DNA of 64,000 nt, from the NCBI RefSeq assembly GCF_945859685.1, contig NC_079149.1, positions 133,526,153 through 133,590,152 of the forward strand. Reading direction: 5' to 3'. How positions within the stretch are numbered: the first letter of the stretch is position 1; every line of letters begins with the position of its first letter. The position numbers and the translations under genes were made by a program. The notes beneath the pieces are model-generated. The model was not told the DNA's origin and ran no database searches. It was given only the letters and a program-made list of their open reading frames with translations. Below are positions 22,501 through 37,500 of this stretch, piece after piece. The DNA is from Eupeodes corollae (lineage: Eukaryota; Arthropoda; Insecta; Diptera; Syrphidae).

Positions 22501-25500
22501 ATGCAAACTAACTGTTTACAACATAAATTAAAATAAAACTCATTCAAAAGTCATCTTAAAAAACAAAAGCGTTAGCCAGTCAAGTCGGGTCCTGACCTAT
22601 ACGCGACGCACATTTTCTAACTTTTTCCTCAGTTCCGGTAATGTATCGGAAGAGGTAATATTTTCTTCTGCAACAAACATGTCTGTCTGTTGGAATGTTT
22701 ACAGCAAAATATTCGTTGGCAATAATCAATCAAATGATTTCACTTTGGTTGGTGGACTGTCAAACGACCTCTGTCCCTTTGATTGATGGATTTATAGTCT
22801 CGTGCCAACTTGGCTTGTAAAACAGAGTTGAAATGTAAGCAGACCATAATCCACCTGAGTTGAAATTGAAATGAACTATCAAATATAAAAACCGCTGAAG
22901 GACGAATATGCATAAATGCATACAACAGCACATTTCATGCGTCATACAAAAAAAAACAGACGCATTTACTAAAGAATCCAAACGCAAACGGGCCGTGATG
23001 TGATGTGACTATAAAAACATAAGAAAAACAACATAGACTTAAGGAGCTCATGTGTTTTGTGTGTGAGCTGTAACATGCTTAGGCTCCATAAATGCACATC
23101 TTGTTGGCTTCTTATACAAACTGAAAAGGAAAACTGAATAAATTGCATCTTTTGGCAGGGGCAGGCAGCATGATTACCTCAGATGATGTAGTTAACGTGA
23201 GCCTACACAACACAGAAGTGAAGTTGGTGTAGTTGCTAGTTTGCTGCAAGCAACAAACAAAGACCCAGCAGAATAAATGAGTTGCAGCACAGCAGCAGCG
23301 GGAGCCCAATATCATCGTAATCTGTGCTATGCTACTGGTCTTTTCTTTAAAGTTAAATCATTGCAACTCGACTTGAGAGGAAAATATAAGAGCTTTGTTG
23401 TATCAACTCTTTAAACTCTTAGCGGTTGGTTCGTTCGTGTAGACTGCGGTAAAGATTGATGCTGCTTTTGCTTTTTGCCTTTTTATGCAGGTGAATGACT
23501 CCGATATGATTGATTGAAATTTATATTAAAGGTGACTGCAGACTTAAGTGTATAATACGAGTGTGTACATAGCCTAAGCACAATGGTTTCATATATATAG
23601 GAATAAGATTGAAAACTATGTGTTGGTGGTAGAGGGAATTACGACATTTTGCGAGTTTACTTAATATGCCAATAAAAGAATGCGATTGCGACCTACTATA
23701 ATAATGAGAAGTTGTTTGGAGCATTTTTTGCAATTTTCTATTGCGCAAAACTCTCATTGAATTTACTCAACTTATGGCGAAGTTAGGTTGGGCTTAGCAT
23801 ACTTATGTAGACACAATTAATTGAATGTTGACAATTGTTTGTTACTTAGAGTAAATAAGGTAACGAGATGAAAAAAGATGTAGGTTAATTTGTGTAGCTT
23901 AAAAGTTGCTTTAATAAACATTTAAAACAAGATGTAAAATTATCAGGAGTAAAGTTTTTGAATAACTTACTCTACATGTTTTATGGATCAAAAAATGAGT
24001 TGTTTGTAAGTTTTAAGATCATCTGTTCTTGACATAACTCAAAAACTTTTTTAAGGTGTGTTCAATACCGGAAATAAATCAAAACACTTTTCCTCCTCTA
24101 AACATACCTTTAATGTTTAATGCATATGTGAACAGTTCATTATTTGGCAACACTTTTATTCATTGAATGCATTCATTGGCGCGTGTTGATTGATTAATAA
24201 TTTAATCGGATCGTCAAACATGATGGATGTACATAAATCTAAATAGTTTTATATTTTGCAAAGTCAAAATAATGTAAAGTTTTCTACAAACATGAAAAAT
24301 AAGAATTAAGATATTTTCTATATCTTTTGTTATTTCTATTATACATACATACATGTGTATGTATATTGAAATTCAAAGAGAAAGTGATGTTTGTTTTAAT
24401 CCGTCAAAAATTCATCAAGCCACCGAAATTTGTGACAGTTACAGTTTCATATTGGACTCTATACTGTCACAAATTATTCTATCGTGCTCTCATTAATGTC
24501 TTTAAACAATTAAAAATGTTCACCTTTTTTCCTATTACTAAAGCCTAGTACATACTTCCTCGTGAAGTGAACGTTCGCCAGTGGAGAAAGTGAACTTTTG
24601 ACATTGCTCACTGGACACACTTGTGAGTACACGTTGTGAACATTTGACTTCAGCTTTACCAACAGTTCCCGTACATTCTGCACGTGAATTGCCCGTGAAC
24701 GAAAACTCTCCACTTTGTTCTCCACTCAGCTTCACGAGCAAGTTCACGGGTGAACCAAAAACTGAAATTTGTATGGGTTCACGAGATGGTTCACAAGTAT
24801 GTACTAGGCTTAAGATATAATAATGAAACGTCAAATTGAGTCGCCAAAAAAGCAACTAAGCATATGAATACCATTCCTTAAGTTTTAGAAGAATTATCCT
24901 TTGACAGATTTGTCACACTAACTGTCAATATTTTCCCTGATAATTTTATTTTCCATATGAATAAATATAGTGTATCCAATTTCTTATTAGCAACAAGAAA
25001 AAAGCTTTGATATGGCATTAAAAAGAAATATGCATTATTGCTTAAGTATAATTTAATCTTTCAAAGTTTCGCCCAAGGTTTTCTCACGGAAACAATAGCT
25101 TTATAATTGCAAGTAATTACCTTATCTACTTTTGTAAAAAATTCATTTGAATAGTACCTTACAGGTTCCTCATCAATAGCCTCTTATTTGCATTTTTCGT
25201 TGTTCATACCTAGGCCTCTCTTACACTTCCCAATTAAATTAAATATCCGCTAAAAATAGAGAGTTCGCTTCACAACTCATCCACATCAAACTTCATGTCG
25301 GATTTCCTTTGTTTTTTTTTTTTTATTCCATGAGCGCAATGACCTTCATGATGAGCAACAATAAGACACCATTGATGATGCCAATAAATATCTAACTTCC
25401 ATAACATCACAAAAGTGATAACAAATTATACTTTCTTGTTTTTCAATTACCAAATAGAAACTGAAAGCCCCAACACGACTTAAAGATTTACGAAGACCAT

Positions 25501-28500
25501 TTCAGGAAATCACTGCCTCAATCAACCATAATGTCACCGCATCAAAGCGAAACTTGTTGAATAGGTATAAGCTCTATCAGCAATCGCTACTACCCACAAC
25601 TTATAAAACCTCTGCCTTTTATCCGGTTCTATACTAAAAATGTACCGCATAACCTAATGCAATAAACAATTTCAGGTTTTCTTTGTTTGTTAGCGCTTAA
25701 CTCGTGCGTTTTAACAAGAATGCGAGACTTGTTTTTGTCGTTTTGTTTGTTGCAGCATCAGCATCCAGTCGACTCGGGCCTCGGCACTTGGCAATCACAG
25801 CCAAGCAGACTCACCTCACCTAGTGAATCAGGTCTAACTAGATTTGTAGACATTTGACCATGGCAACGAATAAATTGCTACTGCAGCGCCGCCGCGCAAC
25901 ATAATTGAGAGTCATCGTTATTGCGGCAAAAGTTGCAACTTTTATTTTATTATAAACACCAAGCCAGGAGCGGGATGATGTCTCATGCCAGCCAGGAGTT
26001 AATAGCTCTGCGCCAAGAGCCAATAGATATTCTTTTAACCCACCTTGTTTGCATCGTCTTCAAGCTAAATTTAAAACTTCCCGTTTATACGAATTCACTT
26101 TCATTATACGCGAGAAAAAAATGGGCTCAAAGGAAAGCAAATTTTGCAGACTGAAAAAGAGGTGTACATAAGTGAGACAGAAGACAGCGTCTCACATAAA
26201 TTTAACTAACTATACAAATACTGATGTGATGTTGGGGTTGGCCAAGTTAGGTACAGGCTTATTGAATCAGTGAAAGTGATATCAATTCGATTCATTTAAC
26301 TTTGGACAATTTACTAAGTCTTTTTCGAAGAGTTAGGAATTGGAAGGTACATTTTTACATAAGTTAATGCAGAGTGTCATTTGCATTTTAATGCTTTAGG
26401 CCGTTATGACTGTTTTAAACTTACCATATGTAAAAATCGTAAAACAAATTTGGTGAAATAGTTGTTCAATTATGGTGAGAACAGAAAAGATGACTATTAG
26501 GAGACAGTTTTATAAACTAGGCCCTCAAATAACAGTACTCTAAATTTGACAATCTGATCAACTCCCGCTCTGTTTGTTTTCAATTTGTTGGATCAGTTCT
26601 TTGAATAAAATCGAATTAGTAATTGAGCGCATGTTTTATGTAGGAAGTCAAAGATCGATAGAACTTTCACAAGAATATGAATCTGTTTTGAAGTGTTAAT
26701 TCATGGTCAAGCACGTGTTCAAAACTAGTTTTTTTAAATAAGATATTTATGACATATAAAAAAGAGTCGCACATTAAACCCCCTCTAGATCTGTCACTGT
26801 GCAGTATTTTAATTAATGCTTAAACTATTTTTGTTAATATGATAATGTTTTGCTTTTGTTTATGTAATAAATAATTTGCATATAATTAAAAATTGTATAA
26901 TCAGTCTACCACTCTTCGATGACGTTTGAATATGCTAAAATTGAAAGTTCAGTGAATGTTCATCAATAATATAATATAGTCAATATATTGACAATCTAGC
27001 AATAAATAAATATAAAAAAAGATTTGCTATAGAAGAACAAAAAGAACGACGCCAAATTGTATGAATTTTGCATAACAAATGTATGCCACTTTTTTAATGT
27101 CCACGTTCCGGCAACAAACTTCAATGACCTGCTTGTGAATGACCGCAAATTTTGTTTCTTTTATTTACAAATAATATTTTATCTGATTATTGATTTTTCT
27201 TTTTACTTCAAATTTGCATAGTCATAGAGCCAGGTAAAAGTAATAGGTATTTAAAGATAAAATGAAAAAATATTTAACGAATGTGAAAATCAACAAAACG
27301 AACAATAAGTCAATTTGACTGCAGTTCAATAAACAATGGGGGCGCATCTGTTGCACATTACTTTGCCACTTATAGAATAAGGATTACACATCTAGAATTA
27401 CCCAGGAGAGTAGATTTCAGTGAAGGTGATGAGTCAATAGCTTGTTCTGGAGGTGGGTGTACTTTTAAGTTGCAATGAATCCGTTGGGTAAAGTTAGGTT
27501 TTTATTCACTTTGCTTAGTAGGTAGGTACCTAAACCTACGAACGAACAAGGTATGTGGTAGACCTTAGCTTATACCTATTTACCTACCTACGCTTTTGTT
27601 TGTTCACTTTTATTTCTGCGTAATTTGCGCTAACTTTTTAATTGATTAACGTTAATGGCGAGAGTTTAATTGAGTGTGATGTTGAAGGTCATGAGTTAAG
27701 TTTTAAATAAATAGAAAACTTTAAGTTTGATATGTTTGTACCTATACCTACATATGTACGTAAATGATGATGTGAAAATGAAAGTAGGTTAACAATTCAT
27801 TTTTATTTTTCCATTCCGCAATTTATTGATTAATTGAAATGTAGATGCAATTTCAGGTGTATTTTTTTCTCTGAATTGGCAACACTGTTTGCAACTATGA
27901 CTATTTTGACAGAAAAGAAAACAATGTTTAGCTCTGTTTGTTTACTTTCAAAAATGTATAATAGGTGTTTTTCTTTTTAAGGTGCCAGCATTGGAATTTT
28001 TTGAAATGGTCGTTTATAGCTATCATTAAAAACGTCTGTCATTGAAACAAATTGCCTGATGGAAATCCATCGACAAATTTTTACTGACAGAAATTTGTCA
28101 GTGGAATTGTGTGACATTGGAACACAAATCAGTGGAACGATTCGTTTCACTTTTGAACGTAAAAGTATCAGCTGTTCAGGAAAATGAATTTTTGTCCGGA
28201 AAATAGAAAAATATATTTTAGAGAATTACTTTTTTTTTAATCTTCATTCGATTTCCGATCGATCAGTATATCATTTCTAGTCAAAGAAAAACACCGTCAA
28301 ACACTTTAATTGGCCCCTAAGATCAGAAAACTGAGCTGTCAAAAAAATCTGTTTCTATTTTTCTTGTTTAACTTGAGGTTGTGTTTCATTTTTCTATTAG
28401 ACCTAATATGGAGTAAAAAGCTGACATCCCGTGTGGTTCGTGTGGTATAAAAGAGACAGATGGCCAAATCCAAAACTTCCCTAGTGTGATTCATCCATAA

Positions 28501-31500
28501 ATCGAAGAGCTTTCTGATTAAACTCTATTTCGAGCGTACAGACGTGCTCAGGTTCTACCCCGTGTCCTGATCAGTGTTCTTTTCTGAGCTTTAATAGAAA
28601 AACGCCTTATGGTAAACCACAGGACCCTAATATGTAATCAAATGGACGCGAATTTAGATCAAGACAATTAGTTCGTTATTAAAATGTAATTCTGACTAGA
28701 AACTTAACTGAGTAATTCACTTATGTCATCTGAACCTACCCATTTTTTAAATAAAAATTGTGGTCTGCTTAGTCATATGTTATAAAAGGAATACAAAAAG
28801 CAGAAAGAAATTTGTTTGGTAAGTTTTTTGTTTGTCATTTTATCCAACGTTGAATTTCTTTAAATGTCAACATTCACCTTTACAAAACGAACACATCTGT
28901 TGACGAATATGAAGTTATGGAATGCAGTAAGCAGAATATTTTTTGGTAAGTTTTTTATTTGACATTTTATCCAACGTTGAATTTCTTTAAATGTCAACAT
29001 TCACCTTTACAAAATGAACACAACTGCTGACGAATATGAAGTTATGGAACTGTCAAAAGATATTTTGGACACGTAACGTATAAGTTAAAAATAAATCAGA
29101 GTTCTGTAGCTTCCTTTAGCAAGTATCTACCTATACTTAATAATACAAATGTAGCTGATAACTTTTTTTTTAAACTAAATCTGTGCAAAATGTTTATGAC
29201 TGTTTTTCCACCGAGCATATAGCTTCATACAAAAGGTGTGTCAAGAATATTCAAATATGATATTGAAACTCTAGACTTCAAACAAACATCACACAAAGCG
29301 TAAACCGTGATATGAATTTTAAAACAGATCAAATAAAAAAGCAACAATGAGGACGTTTTGTCTCTTCAAGTGTCTAACCTAGTTTATGTTTTCAATGTTA
29401 AGTTATTTGCTATGATGTCATACATACAAATGGCGTCGCCATATTGGATTGACTGCCAACATTATTAATCATTGACTGTTTAACTGTCAAATAAAATATT
29501 ATTGAAAACTGTGATTAAGGTAAATGACATCTTTTGCATGTCATGGGGTTTAAATCATATATTTTCCATAAAGTCTCTTAAGTTTGGCTTGAAAAATCCC
29601 ACGAGAAAGACCAATCTAAAAGCTATTTTCTATACGTTTATTTAATTTATTAAACTACAATGAAGCATTCTTTAGCGTTTTAATCCTCTACTAAAACATT
29701 TTGAAATTCCACAACCTAAACTAACCATGTATCAGCACAAGATAGCGCACTTGATGAAATTATATGACATAAAGGAGCAACCACTCTTGACTTCATGCAA
29801 TTTCCATCTTCATGCACTTCTCATCTTTTTCTTTTTCTGTTTCTTTTTAATCAACAGAAGAATCATGGTTCTTATTCCATTTGCTACCATTTAATACAGT
29901 GGCAGTCGCAGTGGCTCATCAGGGCGCTTCTCAAACAAACAAGAGTCATTTTCATCAGTTGCAGTTCTTATCTGATGTTCAAGCCTCAACACTTTACCTA
30001 GCCTATCACCTCCTCTATATTATGTGGAAAGTGATGGATACGATGCGATGCGAATGGATGTGAAGAGGATGAGGAATGACTATATTCTATACACGGTAGT
30101 CAGAGTGCTCCAGAGGACTCCTTTATCCATAAATAAATATTTGACAACGACGCGATGAATGACAACCTACGAGGAACGATGAAGACCGGCGACGACACAT
30201 CTTGTCAAGAGGCTAAAGAATATATTCCTCCAGTGATGCTTATACTCAATTTAGACCTTTTCTTCTCGTCTTCGTATTTACTTTTGGAATGTTTTGTGCC
30301 TCGAAATCCACTTACAGGTACGGTGGGGGAGCATTATGTTTATCATTATAAATATTTGTAAGTCGATAAGTTCGATGCGTAGGTCGTTTGGGGATTTGGA
30401 AAGGTATAAATATATTTTTACCCAACCTTTTGGGACTTCCATCATAAATATATAGCGTAATTTTTTAATAGATTGTAAATGCCACACAGAGTGTGATATT
30501 AAAAACTACGCATTCCAAAACATAAAGTTCGTGATTTATAAAAATATTTTTATAATTCTGTGAGTCTGGTTTTTCGTGTTTTTCTTTTAAGATAAGATAA
30601 GGAAATTGTTCCTATTTACATCTTAATTAACAATCTTATCGCAACATTTTTCCAAATAGTTACATATGATAACATTTTCAAGTTTTGTATCAAGTTTCAT
30701 AATTTAATTAAAATTCAAATTTAATGATCTATTGTTTATTTTCCTGATACGAAAGTTTTGATTTATTTTCAAAATGTACTTGAATTTATTTAATGTAAGT
30801 TTAATTGAAAGTTTTTTTCTGGCATTTTCTTGATAGTGAAGGTCATTATGTCTTTAAATACTTAAAAGATAATAGCTTTGTTTTGAAACGTCAGTTTAGT
30901 TCAAGGTTATAATTTTTTTGAAATGATATTGAAAATACAAATAATAAGCGTTAATGGCAGTGACTTTGTCGGAATTGATTAGATAAGAAGGAGGCTTCAA
31001 TTGTAAAGGCCCAACTTAACTAGATTTAAAAGAGCTTAAGTCAGCTTAAGGGAACGAACCAATACGCAGCCTTATATGTCACTAAACATAACAGACGCTC
31101 AGTTTCATTAAATTTCGCTAACTTTCGCGCAATTACGCAAGAGCCATTTCAATGGCTCGAGCTTAAGCAAATGTCAAATTTTTTAAGTTACTTGAATCCA
31201 TTATGGTTACTTTTTGTTTTGACGATAACTTCTGATAACTTTTCGTTCGGTTTTGATATTAGCTTACTTTCGAGCTTAAGCAACTTTCAAGTAGCTTAAG
31301 CAAATGTCAAATTTGCTTAATGGCACGCTTCAGCTTCGGCTTCGCCTGACGTTTACAAGTTCAACCATAGGAATTCAATGCATGCTATCACAATGAAGCT
31401 TCGACCTCACGTTTCGTTTGACAATCGTAAGGAAAAGAACGTAATGTGACTCCAAACGGAAGCTCTAGTTCAAGTATCTGAACATTTGCTTTGTCTGACA

Positions 31501-34500
31501 GCTCAACAGCTGTAAAAAAATGTCAACAAACAAAATATTTGCTCTTTGGAGGGATGAAATAATAGAAATGTCATTCAAAGCAACCTCAAAGCAGGCCTAT
31601 CGTAACGCAGACGAAGCCAAAGCTGAAGCGTGTTTGTGATTCAGCCATAAGTTACTTGAATTCATTATGGTTACTTTTTGTTTTGACGATAACTTCTGAT
31701 AACTTTTGGTTCGGTTTTGACATTAGCTTACTTTCGGTTAAAGGCCCAACTATAATAGGCATAAGCAAACATAAGCTTATGTCAAAAACCCAACGAAAAT
31801 TCACTTAAGTTTGTGAAATTACTGCATAGCTATAATGCAATTTTGCTCACGTATCTACATGTCAGATTTTACTTATGCGGCGAGCGACTGGGATCGCTCT
31901 TGCTTAAGTTTGCTTAAGTTAACGAAACTGAGAAAAATTGAACGAGAGGGATCTAGACTCCATTATGTTCACTCGTATTGTAATTCTTTGTATTCGCACG
32001 TTTACTTATGCGCGCATATGCTAGCTTATGCCTATTATAGTTGGGCCTTAAGTCTATTATAGTTGGGCCATAAGTCCATCTTTCGTTAAGTTTTTGTATT
32101 GCTTTTACAAAATGTCATATTAAAATCACAAGTGGCTTTTCTGAGGTTATCAGTTTTGACATTCAACTTTCCACATCAATTTCAAAGCAGACAAAATTCA
32201 ACATCACAATTATGACAATTTTATTCTATGAACATTTATAATTTTATATTGTTTAATCAGGTACCATCCTTACATAAACGCTCTTAATAATAATTTATTA
32301 ATGAAGAAAAATGTCCACATTCATTCTAGGAAAATTTGCAATACAACAAATCTAAGATAATATATTGCTTCAAATTTCAACATTAAAACAGTGTTTTTTG
32401 ACAACTAGATATAAAAATTCACATGGACATATCACTAACTTTAACTTTAAAAAGTCTTCTAGTTTTTTTTTACTAGTTAATCAAAATTGCAAATCATCTG
32501 TCAAACGAAATGTCATTAGAAGTATCACTTCCACTTTTAACATCAAAATTGTGTATTTTATCGCAAAATAAAGGACACTAAAAATTATTCAGGTATTATG
32601 ATTAATAATTCTATAGCCTTAAAAATTTAAATGCATTGAACGCACCTTTTGAGGAACGCCAATCATCTGTCTAACAAAATGTCATATATGAGCAGTGCTG
32701 CCAATTTTAACATCAAACTTTATTTTTCAACCAAATGTCATCAATCAGAATATAAATTAAAACTGTTTCCTTGCAGTTTATTTTGTGTTATTTTGTTTTT
32801 ATGTATAGGCCTACAAAATTATATAACAGTAAGTTCTCTTACTTGAGGCTTATTATGGTGTCAATAAAATCAATACTTCCACTTTGGATTCAAGCCAACT
32901 ACCCTAACACTTCAGATATCATATAATTATTAAACTTAAGTGCTACTTTACATAATTCCGTTTATGTTTAACATAACAGTTCATAAAAGAAAAAACTACC
33001 GTCTCCGCCATTCCGTGTTCCGCCCATTGATTTATGTAGGACTATAATTTTTACTCCTAGAATGATGTCAACTATTTCCAACCGCTTAAACCAAGTTGAT
33101 AATGTTCATACCTATACATAAACATGTAGGTAATATATGTATGCTCATAGAATGTTGTACAATGAACAAACAAATTCAAATAGGAAAAATGTGCAAAATT
33201 ACTCGCCTTGGATGCAAGTGTCAGACAAAAAAGAGAACTTATGTATGTGACACGTCGTGTTCAAGAAAGGACTGCATTTCATTCTATGTAGTTTGGTTTC
33301 ACTTTGATGTATGCACACAAGTGTCAAAAAATGCTGTACTTATGCGTCGTATGCACTGGCCATAATGGTTCTATGTTAAATGTCAATACAAACAAAAGTT
33401 ATTGATGTGTTGTGCTCCTTAAAATTTAATTCAAAACTTCAAAATAAATTCTTTCCGTCAAAAGATTTAATTTAAGATTTAATCCCTGCTTACATTTTGA
33501 CCCAAAATCAAGATTTTTATTCGAAATAGATTTATTTTTAAGATCAGAACAGAATAATGGTTGCTGTTTTTACTGAAACCAATACCTGCCCTAAACTGCT
33601 GTTGGCTATTAACAACTTGAACATAGTGGTGTCAGTCAGTTGTCTTCAAAAATCTAGGTCAAACATGGTAGGAAAATTGTTCTGGAAATAGTTTGTGAAG
33701 AATGACGACGATTGCAATGTAAAATTACATTTCCACTCCTTAACACAGAAACCAGGAGGATGTTGGCCTAGAAAACCTCTAAAAAACAAGAGTTTCCTCT
33801 GACAGCTGGGTTACGTAAAAAAGACTCACTGATGAATGAAATTCATTGCATCATGTTTCAAATTTAATTAACGGAAGAACCCTTTTTTCTGTGGATATGA
33901 ATAGACATGGACAATGGAAAACAATGGCGCTTTGTGTCTGCCCGGCTTGAGTAGGAAGCTTTTATATTGAATTCGGGCTCATGTCAAGAGGTCGAGAATC
34001 ATTGAATCCTTTGTGTCTTTTTTTTTTCTATAAAGATTCTTTTAACCCCCTACTACACATATATCTTTTTATTGCGGGAGTGCATTTAAAATGCAAACCT
34101 ACATATATAGACATCCTTCTTTTGTGTGTCTTATTATCTGTCACTGTCTCTGTAGCTACATATTTTAATGTCTGCTTGACGTGATTGCAACTTTAAACAG
34201 CGCCGCATTGATGCACAAAGGAGAACTAATTTGGAAACAATTGAAGTGTAGATACATGATTTCCCGCAGGCCTATTCGTCATTTGCAAACGCATCACGCA
34301 AACAAACAACCATCTTCATCATCATTCAATTGGGGAACAAACATACTACATAATTTGATACTTCCTCAATTGACATTTTGAAGCGTAAGTGTACATGTAG
34401 CTGATGTGGGGTCTTCTATCAAACGATGGTAATTTTTAATGTTTGTCTATTTGTCAGATTTATGCGGATCTTTTTTGTAAAGTAAATATTACCGCTATGA

Positions 34501-37500
34501 CCAAACTTTAGCTTGGCTATAAATAATTTTTCTTTAGATAGGTTTGGTGAAAGAAGAACCAAAAAAGCATTTCGAGGCGTAGCTTCTTATAATTGCGTGA
34601 TGTGTGCCTGTGCAGTGTAATGAAATTTCTCTGCAATTGACTATAAATTTTGATTTCATAGTTTGGTTTTTCGAAAGTCGGTATATGGTTTTATGCTTGT
34701 CCGTGCGGAAATAGTACTAATTTAATATGCGTGGCATTTACTAGCCTGAAACGTATGTCGCAAGTTAATTCTATAGTTATGGTTTGTTTTATATCATATT
34801 CACACTTAGATTTATTTATTTGGAATTTTCTTTTGATAAAAATAGAAGAAGTTATTGTTTTCATGAAAAAAAGGAAATATTAAACGGGGAAATCGGATTT
34901 GCAAAGAGGAAAACAATAAACGTAAAGAATCTAAGACAGTGAGAATACTGCTAACCTAAAATGACAGAAACTTTTTCCGATCACTGTTTTTTTGGCGCTA
35001 GTAGTCCTCCGTTGAGTACCTTATATATTTGAAAAACGAAAATCATCATGCACATGAGCTACGAACTGCGAACTGTGTTACCATATTTTGACTTTTCTTT
35101 CACATGAGTTTTATTCTATTCGCAGATAACGACGAATAGTCAATTTATAATTACCCTTTTCATTAAACAAAACAAGAGTGGTAAGTTAAGTTGAACGCGA
35201 AAAATTCATTCTTAAGGTGTCGATGGTATGTGGAACTGGAACGCAAATAGAGATTGACAGTTCGTAGCAACCACACTGCAATTCGTTACTACCAAATTGT
35301 TTTTACAAAATTGTCTTGTTTTAGAGAACAAAATGCAAATTTTATTATCCTAACATAAGTGTGAACTGGTTTCTAATAATTTAATTGTGTTTTTGTTTGA
35401 CATTGACTTTTTGAAATGTGTAAAATCACGTTTGTTCGTCCATTCGTTGTTCGCTCTCATGTGTAAAGTAGTATTCCCATGAGCGCAATCAACGAGCGAC
35501 GAATGAATTACAAAATGTGAGTTTATATACGTTTGAAGACAAATTTCCACACAAATTCTTAACAAAACGATAGCAATATAGTTTCTCTTTGATTTATGAT
35601 ACATACTTTTACTTTTCAATATCATATATTAATAAATATAAGAAAACAAATTTATTCGTCGCGAAAAAATTGTAAAAAACTGTCAAACTTTATTCGCGTT
35701 CCACATTATCCACACTCGCAACAAATAAAATAATCGCGCGTACTTAACCTAAAAAAATCTTTTTTTTTTGGTATCGGTGGTGAATGGTGTTTGGCTGTGG
35801 CTCCTTGTGAAACTTCATTCGCGACGAATTAAAAACTCTCATGTGAAAGAAATGTCAAAATTGACGAATATTCGTTCATTCGTTGGTCGTGCTCATGTGA
35901 AAAGTGCTTAAGGCCCATAAGTGTTATCCACACAGGGATTACTCACCACTATAGTGTCAAAATTTGGCCATGGTAGAAATTTAAGGCGATGTTTTGACGC
36001 AGCAGCCTTACTGCTATTAATTTAAAAACTAATGATATGAACATGTCTAATCAGGTGAAATTTTCCGAAAGAAGATTACACTTACTGCAATGAACTTTAA
36101 ATATTTCAGAACAAATGTTTGTTTCAAAACCTGAATAAACAAATTGTAATTTCAAAGTTCGAACTTTAAATCACGTAAATAAAACAATGCCAATGAAATA
36201 CACGATTACAAAATGTGGCATATAACGACAAACCTCATTACCAAAAATTATAAATTTGATATCAGGAAATGTACGTTTATTTTTGTACAAACAAACTAAG
36301 TAAATACTTAAATATTGTAATATTTGTCAACGTAAGTAAATATATTTTTATCAAATCAAAATGAGAACAAAAATAAAACCCAACAAAGTGAATCATTACT
36401 TTGTCCCCAACTTGACGTTCTTATGACATAAACACACATATCCCATAAATAAACAAAGCCATTCACCTCCCTCAATGCAAACCAATGCTCTGACAATAGC
36501 ATAACCGGGACACACAACTCACTAAAGAAAAATGTTGCTCGCAATATAAATTTCCAGAGATATGCACTTTCAATTGCAGCAATATGCAACAACGTTGGCA
36601 TAATATTATAGTAATGCAAATGAATCATCCCAAACCAACTTGTCGGAGGTAGGAACATTACATATATGCGTCCAGTTCCAGTGTGAGACACCCAGGCGCT
36701 GGTTTACCTCGCTGTTTGACGTCGTCGTTGGCGGTGGTGGTGGCGGTGGCGCGACGGTCGGGTGAGAGAAAAATCAATTTTATCGAGGCTGTACCGGTTC
36801 CGCATTAAATCCAGGCTGAGGCTAAGAGTTATGCATTTCAATATTTGCTTATCTCACATTTTCATGCAAGTCTTTATCTTTTTGTATGTTTGGTTAGTAA
36901 AAAACCTATATTCATATCTCTCCCTTTTGGTTATAATTAAAGTATGGTTTTCCTTATAGGGAAGATGAACGAAACCCTCGCTCGCTCGCTTGGATTCAAA
37001 AATGAACCCCTGTTACATATACTATTTTATGCAAATAAATGTAACATCATAAGGGTGCATAGAATGTAAGTTTTGAATCAAATATGATTATTGCATCAGC
37101 TTTACCGAAAAGGGTTATTCACATCATATATCACACACAGTGATGGCTTGAAAAGTTTTTAAACCCTTTGAACGAAAAAGGCGACGATGGTTTCGAAATA
37201 AAATTGACAACTTCTAAATGTCAAAAAAAGGAAGACAAAAATTAATGACTTGGGACTTTTTTGTAAGCCTCATAAAAGCATCGTATTAAAATGCGGAACA
37301 ACAAAAAGAAAATGGGGCATCATTTTACTTGGTAGTTTAATGTTCACTCATTTGATTAACGTAATGCATCTGAACATGTCTAAACGGTGACAGTTTGTAA
37401 ACCTGTTTCTTGTTTGTTCTAAGCAAAAATACTCCATTTAAATGGCCTGTACAGCGACACTGACCTTGTTAGCAGAATTAAAGTCCAACGGCCATGTAGA

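Larger units (their letters stand above)
31007..32070. mobile_element. Nested MITE cluster, outer 'AGGCCCAAC' element
   Basis: The outer ends are AGGCCCAACTTAACTAG at 31007 (preceded by TAA) and CTATTATAGTTGGGCCA ending at 32070 (followed by TAA). Inside are two further TAA-flanked elements (separate entries) and two direct copies of an 85-bp block beginning GTTACTTGAAT (about 31189-31273 and 31650-31736). The outer boundary is inferred from matching ends; the region could also be several adjacent insertions. Confidence 0.5.

Noticed and set aside
33096..33365. 89-codon Cys-containing plus-strand frame in the Swip-1 intron
   Set aside because: Cys spacing fits no zinc-binding family; no splice signals.
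36356..36691. 111-codon hydrophobic minus-strand frame
   Set aside because: No family resemblance, no signal of conservation, intronic.
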